DNA of 64,000 nucleotides from Aliigemmobacter aestuarii (GTDB taxonomy: Bacteria; Pseudomonadota; Alphaproteobacteria; Rhodobacterales; Rhodobacteraceae): positions 62,001 to 126,000 of the forward strand of contig NZ_SSND01000003.1 in the NCBI RefSeq assembly GCF_004799285.1. The letters are read 5' to 3'. A program made the translations under genes and the position numbers. The notes under the pieces are model-generated. The model had not been told where the DNA came from. It did not search any database and was given only the letters and a program-made list of their open reading frames with translations. Positions 1 to 8,103 of the stretch are shown here, one piece after another (position 1 is the first letter of the stretch; every line of letters starts with the position of its first letter).

Positions 1-498
1 CGGGTCCTGACGCCGGTGGTGCGCGAGACGACCAAGGTCACCTCGATGGTCTTTGCCATCCTGATCGGCAGCCAGATCCTGAACCTTGTGCTGATCTCGT
101 TCGGCGGGGAACACTATATCCAGAGCTTCCTGCGCAGCTTTGACAGCGAGATCACGGCGTTCCTGATCGTGATGCTGGTGCTGTTCATCCTGGGCTTCGT
201 GCTGGATTTCCTGGAAATCATCTACATCGTCGTGCCGATCGTGGGGCCGGTGATCTATGGCGGCACCTTCGATCCGTCGTGGGTGACGATCATGATCACG
301 GTGAACCTGCAGACATCGTTCCTGACGCCGCCCTTCGGCTTTGCGCTGTTCTACCTGCGCGGCGTGGCACCGAAAGAGGTGCTGACCAGCCATATCTACA
401 AGGGGATCATTCCCTTTGTTCTGATCCAGCTGGTTTCGCTTCTTATCCTCTACTTCGTGCCGGGGATCGTGACCATCGTGCCGAACCTGCTGGGCTAA
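1..498 (+). CDS. TRAP transporter large permease (DctM-like), C-terminal part
   Basis: The reading frame is open from the first base and ends in TAA, so this is the last ~165 residues of a gene that begins outside the window. Long hydrophobic stretches alternate with short polar turns. The segment with VNLQTSFLTPPFGFALFYLRG is characteristic of the DctM/TRAP large membrane subunit, which forms the substrate channel of sodium- or proton-coupled TRAP carriers that work with a periplasmic binding protein. The small permease and binding protein would be expected upstream. The substrate (often a carboxylate) cannot be told from this fragment. A strong hairpin terminator follows directly. Confidence 0.88.
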   Translation, partial: RVLTPVVRETTKVTSMVFAILIGSQILNLVLISFGGEHYIQSFLRSFDSEITAFLIVMLVLFILGFVLDFLEIIYIVVPIVGPVIYGGTFDPSWVTIMITVNLQTSFLTPPFGFALFYLRGVAPKEVLTSHIYKGIIPFVLIQLVSLLILYFVPGIVTIVPNLLG

Positions 499-521
499 GC
501 CCGGGCGGACAGCGGAGAAAC

Positions 522-549
522 AAAAAGGCGCCCCAAGGGGCGCCTTTTT
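522..549 (+). terminator. Rho-independent terminator of the TRAP operon
   Basis: A 13-bp perfect stem (arms AAAAAGGCGCCCC and its complement) has a 2-nt centre and ends in five T. It begins 23 bases after the permease stop. The A-run on the left arm makes it usable from both strands, so it could also stop transcripts coming from the minus-strand gene at 659-877. Confidence 0.9.
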
Positions 550-658
550 GGGTTGGGGGGGATGAGCGGACCCTCGTTTTTCTCCGTGGCTGCATTCCGA
601 AGTCGCCAATGCGGGCATTCGATCGCGAAGCGCAAAGTGTCTGCAGGGGAACCCTTCT

Positions 659-877
659 CTATTTCCTTTGCATTCGCGCGAGGGTTTTTTCAACGGTCGG
701 TCCCAAAACCAACAGTGCTATAATGGTAATGAAGGGAGAGAAGATTAGCGTGAGAATGACCCAGCCAAGTGATGATCGACCTCGGTGGGCGGCCATTGAG
801 GCTGGAAGCCAGATGTAGAGCACGAAGCCAAAGGCCAGCGCCAACAGCGCACCGACGCCCGCTGCCATCCCATCCAT
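659..877 (-). CDS. small two-helix membrane protein, unknown function
   Basis: A 72-residue protein with two predicted membrane helices (about residues 7-28 and 38-61) joined by a short basic loop containing AAHRGRSSLGW, and a polar C-terminus. The arrangement resembles the many small membrane proteins whose loop carries a K/R-rich RG-x-GW motif before a second helix, but I cannot assign a function. A GGAG lies about 10 nt before the ATG. It sits alone in a stretch that is richer in A/T than the rest of the window, which could mean recent acquisition. The hydrophobic pattern supports a real gene, but it is not proven. Confidence 0.6.
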   Translation of the reverse strand: MDGMAAGVGALLALAFGFVLYIWLPASMAAHRGRSSLGWVILTLIFSPFITIIALLVLGPTVEKTLARMQRK

Positions 878-1093
878 GTAAGCTAATCTCCATCACACCA
901 ACCTACTGAAAGCCTGCAGATCGGTTCTTGCCTTGTTCAAGAGCTGTGCGTGCGCCTGACGCTTCAAGCTTGACCGATTTGCTGCTTTGGGTTGTTCAGC
1001 CCTCTCACTTTGATGTGCTTGAACGGCAGATTTGAAGGTCGATTGATCGTCCGCGACGGGCCGAAAGCCACCCCTAAGGGTGTGCCCCCCCCC

Positions 1094-1459
1094 TCACATC
1101 CCGTTCTTCGCCAGCCACTCTTTCATCCAGGCGATCTCGCTTTCCTGGGCGGCGATGATCGCCTCGGCCAGCTTCCTGACCTCGGGGTCGGCGCCGTGTT
1201 CCAGAACGATGCGCGCCATGTCGACTGCGCCTTCATGATGCGGGATCATGCCCTTGATGAAATCCACATCGGCATTGCCGGTGAATTCGATGGCCATATC
1301 CTCGTGCATCTTCGCGTTCGCCTCCATGAAGGCCACGGTCGAGGCGGTTTCGTCGCCGGTCATGGTGTGGCCGGAATGGGCCGAATGGTCCATCGTCTGG
1401 GCAGCGGCGGCACCGGCAAGTCCAAGGCCGGCAATCAGGATCAGGGCAGGGCGTTTCAT
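1094..1459 (-). CDS. DUF305 (CopM-like) periplasmic protein
   Basis: A 121-residue protein starting at the ATG preceded by AAGAGG; a longer reading from 1522 lacks a signal-like start. Residues 1-20 form a Sec signal peptide ending AAAAQ. The mature part opens with a His/Met-rich stretch (MDHSAHSGHTM) and then carries the DUF305 four-helix core with DFIKGMIPHHEGAVDMARIV and the C-terminal segment QESEIAWMKEWL. Members of this family are secreted and often lie near copper-handling genes; CopM of cyanobacteria binds copper through such Met/His clusters. A metal-binding role is therefore likely but inferred. No other copper gene is adjacent. Confidence 0.88.
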   Translation of the reverse strand: MKRPALILIAGLGLAGAAAAQTMDHSAHSGHTMTGDETASTVAFMEANAKMHEDMAIEFTGNADVDFIKGMIPHHEGAVDMARIVLEHGADPEVRKLAEAIIAAQESEIAWMKEWLAKNGM

Positions 1460-1592
1460 GACATCCTCTTTGTCTTGCAGATGGCGCATTTCGCGCTGTC
1501 TTTGGGACCAGATGCAAGTCAACAGACCGTGACGAACCGCGGGCTTGGGCCTGCCCCTTCACGCCCGGCGAGGGCTGTCCTAGTATGGCGCC

Positions 1593-2381
1593 ATGCGCAA
1601 CAGGAAGGACAGCATGGTTTCCTCTGTTTCCCGCCGGCCTGTCGTCGGCATCATCGGCAACATGAACCTTCTGAACGACAGCTACCCGGTTCACGCCGGG
1701 GGCACGATGAACTCGGAGGCGGTGGCACGGGTGGCGGGCTGCATGCCGGTCATCATTCCCTCGGACCCGCGATTCGTCTCTGTCGGGGAACTGCTGGAAA
1801 TCTGCGACGGCTTTCTGCTGACCGGCGGACGGCCGAATGTGCACCCCGAGGAATACGGCGAGGCACCGACGCCTGCGCATGGCGATTTCGACCGGTGCCG
1901 CGATGCGATCACGCTGCCGCTGATCCGCGCCTGCGTGGACCGGGGCCAGCCCTTTCTGGGCATCTGCCGCGGGTTTCAGGAGGTGAACGTGGCGATGGGG
2001 GGCACGCTTTACCCCGAGATCCGCGACCTGCCGGGGCGAATGAACCACCGTATGCCGCCCGATGGCACGCTCGAGGAAAAATTCGCCCTGCGCCATCCCG
2101 TTCGGTTCACGCAAGGCGGCGTATTTCACCGCCTCATGGGGGCAGAGGAGGTGATGACGAACACGCTGCACGGGCAGGGTATCAACCGCCCCGGCGGGCG
2201 GATCGTGATCGACGGCACGGCGCCTGATGGCACGCCCGAGGCGATCTATGTCCGCGACGCGCCCGGCTTTACCCTATCGGTCCAGTGGCACCCGGAATGG
2301 AACGCCGTGGCCGACCCCGTTTCACGTCCGCTGTTTGCGGCCTTCGGCGATGCGGTGCGCGCCTGGGGCGCGGCGCGCTGA
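1593..2381 (+). CDS. class I glutamine amidotransferase, gamma-glutamyl-GABA hydrolase (PuuD) type
   Basis: A 262-residue single-domain GATase1 protein. The catalytic triad is visible: nucleophile Cys125 in GICRGFQEVN, and His233 and Glu235 in QWHPEW. The N-terminal VVGIIGN and the FLLTGGRPNV loop match the peptidase C26/PuuD family, which hydrolyses gamma-glutamyl amides such as gamma-glutamyl-GABA in putrescine breakdown. No other puu gene is nearby, so the substrate is uncertain. The ATG at 1614 (residue 8) is an equally possible start. The gene stands alone on the plus strand between a minus-strand DUF305 gene and the next plus-strand gene. Confidence 0.85.
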   Translation: MRNRKDSMVSSVSRRPVVGIIGNMNLLNDSYPVHAGGTMNSEAVARVAGCMPVIIPSDPRFVSVGELLEICDGFLLTGGRPNVHPEEYGEAPTPAHGDFDRCRDAITLPLIRACVDRGQPFLGICRGFQEVNVAMGGTLYPEIRDLPGRMNHRMPPDGTLEEKFALRHPVRFTQGGVFHRLMGAEEVMTNTLHGQGINRPGGRIVIDGTAPDGTPEAIYVRDAPGFTLSVQWHPEWNAVADPVSRPLFAAFGDAVRAWGAAR

Positions 2382-2617
2382 CCTTCCGTCCGGGCCGTGC
2401 CGGTACCAGAGTGCGAGCGTTCGGAACCGCCATGACACAGGGCTGGATCCCCGACAGACGCACCGCGCCCGGATCGTCGCCAGGCATATTGACGGGCCAT
2501 CCGACGGGGACGTGACCGGGGCCCATGTCCGGGTCTGGTAATCCGGGTCTGTCCGGCGGGAATTGTTCGCGCTAACCGACCTGATATGATCCCGCCGCAC
2601 AAGCAGGGAATGACGAC

Positions 2618-3316
2618 ATGAAACGCTCACGGATCAATGCCATCATGGCCGACGCGGCCGATATGATCGCCCGGCACGGGTTCGTCCTGCCGCCCTTCGC
2701 CTGGTGGACGCCCGAGGAATTCCGTGACCGTGCCGGGCGCGACGCGGGCCAGATCGTTGCGTCGCGCTGCGGCTGGGACATCACCGATTACGGGCAGGGC
2801 CGGTTCGATCAGATGGGCCTCTTCCTGTTCACGCTCCGCAACGGATCGCTGGCCGACCTGCAACGCGGCGGCGGCATGTGCTATGCTGAAAAGCTGCTGA
2901 TCTCGCGCCGCGACCAGCTTTCGCCGATGCACACCCATGTCATCAAGGCCGAGGATATCATCAACCGCGGCGGCGCCACGCTGGTGATCGAGCTTTACGG
3001 GTCCGACGATCAGGGCCGCTTTGCGCACGACCGGGGCGGGCGGGTGCGCTGCGACGGGATCGACCGTGCCTATGGTCCGGGGGAAAAGCTGCGCCTTGCG
3101 CCCGGGGAAAGCATCACGCTGATGCCCGGCGACTGGCACGCCTTCTGGGGCGAGGGCGGCGATGTGCTGATCGGCGAGGTATCGACCGTGAATGACGATC
3201 TGACCGACAACATCTTTGTCGAACCCATCGGCCGTTTCGCCGATGTGGAAGAGGATGAGGCGCCGACGCACCTGCTGGTCAGCGATTACGACCGCTGGCT
3301 GCCTGCCGCGGGCTGA
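2618..3316 (+). CDS. D-lyxose ketol-isomerase-like cupin (YdaE family)
   Basis: A 232-residue protein of the D-lyxose/D-mannose isomerase cupin family. The probable metal ligands are His105 and His107 in SPMHTHVIKAED, Glu112 in the same strand, and His174 in MPGDWHAFWGE. Family members interconvert D-lyxose with D-xylulose or D-mannose with D-fructose using a divalent metal. The length fits the family. There is no sugar transporter or kinase adjacent, so the physiological sugar is not indicated. The 236 bases before it hold no supported gene, although several overlapping frames are open there. A hairpin terminator follows. Confidence 0.85.
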   Translation: MKRSRINAIMADAADMIARHGFVLPPFAWWTPEEFRDRAGRDAGQIVASRCGWDITDYGQGRFDQMGLFLFTLRNGSLADLQRGGGMCYAEKLLISRRDQLSPMHTHVIKAEDIINRGGATLVIELYGSDDQGRFAHDRGGRVRCDGIDRAYGPGEKLRLAPGESITLMPGDWHAFWGEGGDVLIGEVSTVNDDLTDNIFVEPIGRFADVEEDEAPTHLLVSDYDRWLPAAG

Positions 3317-3397
3317 TCGCCCCGGCCATGGCCCGCAAATATCCGGCTGCCGAACCTTTGGCCGCTGAACCTTGGGCCGCTGAGATACCTGAAGAAA

Positions 3398-3421
3398 AAG
3401 GCCGCCCGGAGGGGCGGCCTT
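3398..3421. terminator. bidirectional hairpin terminator
   Basis: A perfect 10-bp stem (AAGGCCGCCC and its complement) with a 4-nt loop, preceded by an A-run. It lies between the convergent isomerase gene (plus) and L,D-transpeptidase gene (minus), and probably ends both transcripts. Confidence 0.8.
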
Positions 3422-3441
3422 GTCTTTTCAGGTCACGCAGA

Positions 3442-4593
3442 TCACCCCTGCGGACAAATTCCGTTGACCAGCGGGACGGCGCAGGTCGGTGCCGGGGCGG
3501 CGGGCGCGGGCTGGATCACCACCGGTGCCGGTGCGGGCGCTGCCGGGACCGTGACGGCGGGCGCCACAGGCTGCACCACCACCGGGGTCGGCGTCGTTGC
3601 GGCAGGGGCCGCGGGTGCGGGTGCCGCAGGCACGGCGACGGTGGGGGAGGCGGTCGTTGTCGTCCCGGTCGACGGCGTCGGAACCGCAGGGGCCGTGACC
3701 GCCGGGGTCGCGGTCACCGAGGGCGTGACGGCGGGTGCTACCGAAGGCGCGGGCGTCGACATCGGCCCGGTCGCCGCGGTCGGGATCGGTGCGGCCGCGC
3801 CGGTGTCGGGCGTCACCGCAGGTTGCGCCTTGGGCTTTGGTGTCGCCTTGGCCTTCACCGGTTGGGGCGGCGGCAGCTTCAGCCCGTTCGCCCGGCTTCC
3901 GTCATTGTTCAGAACGATCACCTTCGCGCCGTCCGGAACGCGTTCGTAAAGATCCATCACGTCCTGGTTGATCATGCGGAAGCAGCCCGACGATGCGCTG
4001 CGGCCGATCGACCACCAATCGGGCGTGCCATGGATGCGATAGCCGTAGTCGCGCCCGTTCGTCGTCAGGTAAAGCGCGCGCGCCCCCAGCGGGTTGGTCG
4101 GACCGCCCGGCTGGCCGTCCTTCCACTTTTCCAGCTTCGGGTCGCGGGCGATCATTTCCTTCGGCGGGGTCCAGGTGGGCCAGGGCTTGCGGCTTGAGAC
4201 GATCGCCTCGCCGGCCCAGCCGAACCCGTCGCGTCCGACAGCGATGCCGTAGCGGATCGCGCGGCGGTTGTTCAGGATGTAATGCAGCGACTTTTCACCC
4301 GGATGGATGATGATCGTGCCCGGCGCCTCGGTGTTGGGGAAATCGACCTCCTGGCGCAGCATGTTCACCGGCACCTTTTCCACCGGAACCTGCGGGACGG
4401 CGAAGGTGCCGTCCTGCTTGGCGATGTAGTTGGCGGCGAATTGCAGCTGGGGCGGCGGCGGCGGATCCTCGGGCGCGACTTCCTTGGCCGGGGCATTTGA
4501 CGACCCCGCCTGCATGGTGGGATCGACCACGCAACCCGACAGCAGCGCAAGTGCCGCCAGAGCCGTGGCAAGTTTCAGTCCTGTTCGCGTCAT
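3442..4593 (-). CDS. L,D-transpeptidase (YkuD) lipoprotein with Pro/Ala/Thr-rich tail
   Basis: A 383-residue envelope protein. A lipoprotein signal peptide ends in LLSGC (lipidated Cys21). After a Pro-rich spacer, the YkuD catalytic domain spans about residues 85-230, with His188 in RIHGTPDWWSIG and nucleophile Cys204 in SASSGCFRM. Such enzymes make 3-3 peptidoglycan cross-links or attach proteins to peptidoglycan. From about residue 240 to the end there is ~140 residues of Pro/Ala/Thr/Val-rich low complexity, closing with a short segment containing two Cys (CAVPLVNGIC). The tail may span the periplasm or cell wall. A start 4 codons upstream (4605) is possible. It lies 86 bases after kynA on the same strand, but no functional link is evident. 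Confidence 0.9.
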   Translation of the reverse strand: MTRTGLKLATALAALALLSGCVVDPTMQAGSSNAPAKEVAPEDPPPPPQLQFAANYIAKQDGTFAVPQVPVEKVPVNMLRQEVDFPNTEAPGTIIIHPGEKSLHYILNNRRAIRYGIAVGRDGFGWAGEAIVSSRKPWPTWTPPKEMIARDPKLEKWKDGQPGGPTNPLGARALYLTTNGRDYGYRIHGTPDWWSIGRSASSGCFRMINQDVMDLYERVPDGAKVIVLNNDGSRANGLKLPPPQPVKAKATPKPKAQPAVTPDTGAAAPIPTAATGPMSTPAPSVAPAVTPSVTATPAVTAPAVPTPSTGTTTTASPTVAVPAAPAPAAPAATTPTPVVVQPVAPAVTVPAAPAPAPVVIQPAPAAPAPTCAVPLVNGICPQG

Positions 4594-4679
4594 GAAATAC
4601 CCCATACTTCCGGGGAATCATCCATGCGCCCCGCTCGCCGCTGGCAAACCTACCTTACGACCGGGAACAGGTCAAAGCG

Positions 4680-5519
4680 TCACAGGATGGTCCGCAGGTC
4701 CCAGAGTTCGGGGAAAAGCTGCACCTCCAGCATCCGCCGCAGATAGGCCACGCCCGAGGTGCCCCCGGTGCCGCGCTTGAAGCCGATCACCCGTTCGACG
4801 GCGGTGACGTGGTTGAACCGCCAGCGGCGGAAATAGTCTTCGAAATCAACCAGTTTCTCGGCCAGTTCATAGGCGGCCCAATGCGCCTGAGGATCACGGT
4901 AGACGCCTTCCCACATGGCGCGAACACCCGGATGGGCGACCCAGGTCTGGCGCAGGTCGCGGGTCAAAACCTCGTGAGGGACGGGCAATCCGGCGCGGTG
5001 AAGGTGGCGCAGCGCCTCGTCGTAAAGCGAGGGGCGGGCCAGTTCCGCCTCAAGCCGCGCGGCAAGGTCGGGCCGGTGGGCATGGGGGCGCAGCATCGCA
5101 AGGTTACGGTTTCCGACGGCGAATTCGATCAGCCGGTATTGCCAGGACTGGAAGCCGGACGACTGGCCAAGGTCGTCGCGGAAGGTCGAATAATCCGAGG
5201 GCGTCATCGTGCGCAGCACGTCCCAGGCATTGTTCAGCTGTTCGAAGATGCGCGCGATGCGCGACAGCATCTTGAACGCCTGCTGCGGGGTGTCCGCTGC
5301 AATCAGGCGCCGCGCCGCGTCAAGTTCATGCAGCGCCAGCTTCATCCACAGTTCCGAAGTCTGGTGCTGGATGATGAACAGCATCTCGTCATGGGCGGCG
5401 GTCAGCGGCCTTTGGGCGCCCAGAACGGCGTCGATCGCGAGATAGTCGCCATAGGACATGCGGCCGTCAAAGGCCATCTGCGCGCCGTCCGTGGCGGGGT
5501 CGAGTGGGGTGTTGGTCAT
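4680..5519 (-). CDS. kynA: tryptophan 2,3-dioxygenase
   Basis: A 279-residue, full-length haem dioxygenase that opens the indole ring of L-tryptophan to N-formylkynurenine, the first step of the kynurenine pathway. Recognised by [14 protein letters not shown] with active-site His52, Arg114 in [20 protein letters not shown], and the axial haem ligand His237 in [20 protein letters not shown]. The ATG at 5519 was chosen because the frame upstream encodes only Pro/Arg-rich nonsense and the length from here matches the family. It is the last gene of the kyn operon, downstream of kynU and a GNAT gene. The second-step enzyme, kynurenine formamidase (kynB), is not in this window. Confidence 0.96.
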   Translation of the reverse strand: MTNTPLDPATDGAQMAFDGRMSYGDYLAIDAVLGAQRPLTAAHDEMLFIIQHQTSELWMKLALHELDAARRLIAADTPQQAFKMLSRIARIFEQLNNAWDVLRTMTPSDYSTFRDDLGQSSGFQSWQYRLIEFAVGNRNLAMLRPHAHRPDLAARLEAELARPSLYDEALRHLHRAGLPVPHEVLTRDLRQTWVAHPGVRAMWEGVYRDPQAHWAAYELAEKLVDFEDYFRRWRFNHVTAVERVIGFKRGTGGTSGVAYLRRMLEVQLFPELWDLRTIL

Positions 5520-5574
5520 GTGTCGCTCCGTTGATCTGCGTCCGGCCCCGTGGGGGCATTCTGGCGGGCGCGGA

Positions 5575-5685
5575 TCAGCGGCGGCTGCGGATCGAGGAAT
5601 TGCCCATCCGCCGCCAGAGGCAGGCCCAGGCCGACGGGCGGCAGAGCGGCGGCAGGTCGGGCAGGGGGGCGGGGGCACCGGCCAT
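5575..5685 (-). CDS. possible 36-residue ORF coupled to the GNAT gene
   Basis: The ATG overlaps the TGA of the upstream acetyltransferase gene by one base (TGATG), and the frame runs 36 codons to TGA, ending 55 bases before kynA. The product is [20 protein letters not shown] followed by a Cys/Trp/Arg-rich end. It has no recognisable domain. The coupling geometry is the only support. In such GC-rich DNA a 36-codon frame can arise by chance. Confidence 0.3.
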   Translation of the reverse strand: MAGAPAPLPDLPPLCRPSAWACLWRRMGNSSIRSRR

Positions 5686-6167
5686 CAGCGCGCCCCCTGA
5701 TCAAGCGCAAGGGACAGGTAATTGCGCATGTAGGCCACCCCGCCGTCCGAGACGAAGGGTTCCACCTTGTCCAGCACCCAACCCCGCTTCATCAGGAAGC
5801 TTTTGGAATAGGGCGTCGCGTGCACCGTAAGCCGGTTCATCCCTTCCGCCCGTGCCCGGTCCAGCAGCACGTCATAAAGTGCTGCAGCATGGCCCTTGCC
5901 CATGACCTCGGGCAGGACAAAAGCCATGTCCAGATGCCCCTCGCGCGTCAGCGTCATGAAGCCCGTGATCCGGCCGTCGGCTTCGGACACCCAGGCGAAC
6001 TGGTCCAGCTTGCGGTCGGGCTTCGACAGGTCGGGCAGGGGGCTTGGCGCCCAGTCGGCCCGCTGAACCGCGTCATAGGCCCCGGCCGCGCCCTCGTGCA
6101 CCGCACGATAGAACAGCGCCGCGCATTCCGCGCGATCCTCGGCGCGGTAGGGGCGGATGGCGATCAT
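5685..6167 (-). CDS. GNAT-family N-acetyltransferase in the kyn operon
   Basis: A 160-residue protein starting at MIAIRPYRAEDRAECAALFY; the start codon overlaps the kynU stop (ATGA), which fixes it. The acetyl-CoA-binding strand-turn-helix is seen in LPEVMGKGHAAALYDVLLDRA (about residues 97-117), followed by the LTVHATPYSKSFLMKRGW element typical of small GNAT acetyltransferases such as YafP. The acceptor substrate is unknown. Tight coupling between kynU and kynA suggests a role connected with tryptophan, kynurenine or anthranilate, but this is inference only. Confidence 0.85.
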   Translation of the reverse strand: MIAIRPYRAEDRAECAALFYRAVHEGAAGAYDAVQRADWAPSPLPDLSKPDRKLDQFAWVSEADGRITGFMTLTREGHLDMAFVLPEVMGKGHAAALYDVLLDRARAEGMNRLTVHATPYSKSFLMKRGWVLDKVEPFVSDGGVAYMRNYLSLALDQGAR

Positions 6168-7360
6168 GTGACCTTGGCCCGCGCCTTGAACTCGGGCCGG
6201 TCCCACAGCCGTTCGGCCATGATCCGCGCCAGCACCGCCACGGCCCGATCCACGTCGCCCGCGTCGATGAACAGCGGGGTGAAACCAAAGCGGATGATGT
6301 CGGGCGCGCGGAAATCGCCCACCACGCCCTCGGCGATCAGGGCCTGCATGATGGCATAGCCCTCGGGGTGGCGAAAGCTGACCTGGCTGCCGCGCCGGTC
6401 ATGGTCGCGCGGGGTGGCCAGCACCAGATCGGGGCAGGCGGCCTCGACCCCGGCGATGAACCGGTCGGTCAGGGCCAGCGAGGTGGCGCGCAGATCGGCC
6501 ATCGCCACATGATCCCAGACATCGAGCGCGGCATCGAGCGCGGCCAGTTGCAGGATCGGCGGGGTTCCGACCCGCATCCGTTCGATCCCGCGGCCCGGAC
6601 GATAATCAAGGTCGAAGGCAAAGGGCGCCTCGTGGCCGAGCCAGCCCGACAGCGCCGGGCGCACCAGATCGGCATGGCGCGGGGCGACATAGATGAAGGC
6701 CGGGCCGCCGGGGCCGGAATTGAGGTACTTGTAGGTGCATCCCACCGCGAAATCCGCCTTGCATCCTGCAAGGTCCACGGGCAGCGCGCCCGCCGAATGG
6801 GCCAGGTCCCAGATCGTCAGCGCACCCTTGGCATGGGCGCGTTCGGTGATCGCGGCCATGTCATGGCGGCGACCTGTGCGATAGTCCACCTCGGTGATCA
6901 GCGTCACCGCCACGGTTTCGTCGATCGCCTCCATAACCTCTTCGGGGGCGACGGTGCGCAGCGTGTAGCCGCGCCCGAGCGTGCGGCACAGGCCATCGGC
7001 CATGTAGAGATCGGACGGGAAATTGCCGGTGTCCGACAGGATCACCCGGCGTTCGGGGTTCATCTCCACCGCCGAGGCCAGCGCCTGATAGACCTTGATC
7101 GACAGCGTGTCGCCCATGATCACGCTGCCCGCTTCCGCGCCGATCAGGCGGGCGATGCGGTCGCCCACGCGGCGGGGCAGGTCCATCCATCCCGCCTTGT
7201 TCCACCCCGTGATCAGCATGTGGCCCCATTCCTGGGTCACCGCGTGGGCCACCCGGTCGGCCACGGCGCGAGGCAGGGGGCCAAGCGAGTTGCCGTCCAG
7301 ATAGGTCATGCCAGCGGGCAGGTCGAACATGCGTTTCGTGGCGGAAAAATCGGTGGTCAT
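6164..7360 (-). CDS. kynU: kynureninase
   Basis: A 398-residue PLP enzyme that cleaves L-kynurenine to anthranilate and L-alanine. It has MTYLDGNSLGPLPR at the N-terminus, the WDLAHSAGALPVDL segment (PLP-ring Asp185), and the Schiff-base Lys211 in VGCTYKYLNSGPGG. The start at 7360 is preceded by GGAGACC; the frame extends 17 codons further upstream, but into the palindrome region and without a ribosome site. It is the first gene of the operon kynU-GNAT-kynA. The product anthranilate could feed tryptophan synthesis or aromatic breakdown; no downstream genes for that are present here. Confidence 0.95.
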   Translation of the reverse strand: MTTDFSATKRMFDLPAGMTYLDGNSLGPLPRAVADRVAHAVTQEWGHMLITGWNKAGWMDLPRRVGDRIARLIGAEAGSVIMGDTLSIKVYQALASAVEMNPERRVILSDTGNFPSDLYMADGLCRTLGRGYTLRTVAPEEVMEAIDETVAVTLITEVDYRTGRRHDMAAITERAHAKGALTIWDLAHSAGALPVDLAGCKADFAVGCTYKYLNSGPGGPAFIYVAPRHADLVRPALSGWLGHEAPFAFDLDYRPGRGIERMRVGTPPILQLAALDAALDVWDHVAMADLRATSLALTDRFIAGVEAACPDLVLATPRDHDRRGSQVSFRHPEGYAIMQALIAEGVVGDFRAPDIIRFGFTPLFIDAGDVDRAVAVLARIMAERLWDRPEFKARAKVT

Positions 7361-7401
7361 CGTGGTCTCCTGGATCGCCGCCAGAGAACGGCATCGCCCG
7401 G

Positions 7402-7423
7402 GAAATTTCAAGTTTGAAATTTC
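7402..7423. promoter_or_regulatory. perfect 22-bp palindrome between kynU and the methyltransferase-like gene
   Basis: Ten-base arms GAAATTTCAA and TTGAAATTTC flank a GT centre. It lies 41 bases upstream of the kynU start and 90 bases upstream of the divergent gene at 7514. The short, AT-rich, perfectly symmetric sequence without a following T-run looks like an operator for a dimeric regulator rather than a terminator. An Lrp/AsnC-type kynurenine regulator (KynR) is a candidate from knowledge of kyn genes elsewhere, but no regulator gene is adjacent. It could also be a dispersed intergenic repeat. Confidence 0.6.
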
Positions 7424-7513
7424 TTCGCCCTCGCGGTTTTTCCGTTCTGCCCCTTGCGTCCCGCAGGCTCAGCGGCAAGATGTGCCAGCCTTTGGCGACG
7501 ATGAGGACGGAAG

Positions 7514-7957
7514 ATGAAGTTCCTGGATTGGCCGCCGGTCTGGACGGGCGGCTTTGTGGCGCTGACCTGGGCGCTGGATCAGCTGCTGCCCTGGGGGATG
7601 TTCGGCCCCGCGGGCCGCACGATCGGTGCGGTGCTGGTCGCGGTCGGGCTTTTCCTGATGGCGGGGGCGGCGGCGCAGATGGTCCTGGCGCGGACGACCT
7701 TCATTCCGCGGCGCGATCCCTCGGCGCTGGTCACGGGCGGGCTGTTCCGGTTCAGCCGGAACCCGATCTATCTGGGCGATGTCCTTGTGCTGGCGGGGGC
7801 GGTCCTGTGGTGGGACGTGCCATTGGCGGCGATGTTGGTGCTGCTCTTGATCCTTGTGATCCAGCACCGCTTCATCCTTGGTGAGGAGGCACGGTTGCGC
7901 GCCGCCTTTCCGCAGGATTACGCCCGATGGTCGGCCCGGACCCGGCGCTGGTTGTGA
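7514..7957 (+). CDS. isoprenylcysteine carboxyl methyltransferase (ICMT/PEMT-like) family membrane protein
   Basis: A 147-residue integral membrane protein with about four hydrophobic segments. The SAM-binding signature of the family is clear: GGLFRFSRNPIYLGDVLVLAG (residues ~76-96), and near the C-terminus the RFILGEEARLRAAFP-x-YARW motif with the conserved Glu. Bacterial members are mostly uncharacterised; characterised relatives methylate prenylated cysteines or phospholipid head groups. A GGACGGAAG precedes the ATG. It is divergent from kynU and shares the intergenic palindrome. The acceptor substrate is unknown. Confidence 0.82.
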   Translation: MKFLDWPPVWTGGFVALTWALDQLLPWGMFGPAGRTIGAVLVAVGLFLMAGAAAQMVLARTTFIPRRDPSALVTGGLFRFSRNPIYLGDVLVLAGAVLWWDVPLAAMLVLLLILVIQHRFILGEEARLRAAFPQDYARWSARTRRWL

Positions 7958-8103
7958 CCTTTGGCGCTAACATCGGGACATAATTGCCGCAGGGCGGCAA
8001 AGGCAATTGAAATATTCTTGCGCGATGTTAACAGGGCGGGACGAACGCCGGAGCGCGGGGGCGGCTTCACGCCGGCCCGGCCTCAGACACGGGGGAGACA
8101 GAC

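Noticed and set aside
2227-2630. Several overlapping short frames on both strands between the amidotransferase and isomerase genes
   Set aside because: None has a ribosome site with a plausible protein composition; all are Pro/Arg-rich and overlap each other.
3464-3949. Plus-strand Gly/Ala/Val-rich frame opposite the L,D-transpeptidase tail
   Set aside because: It is the antisense reading of the Pro/Ala/Thr low-complexity tail and has no independent support.
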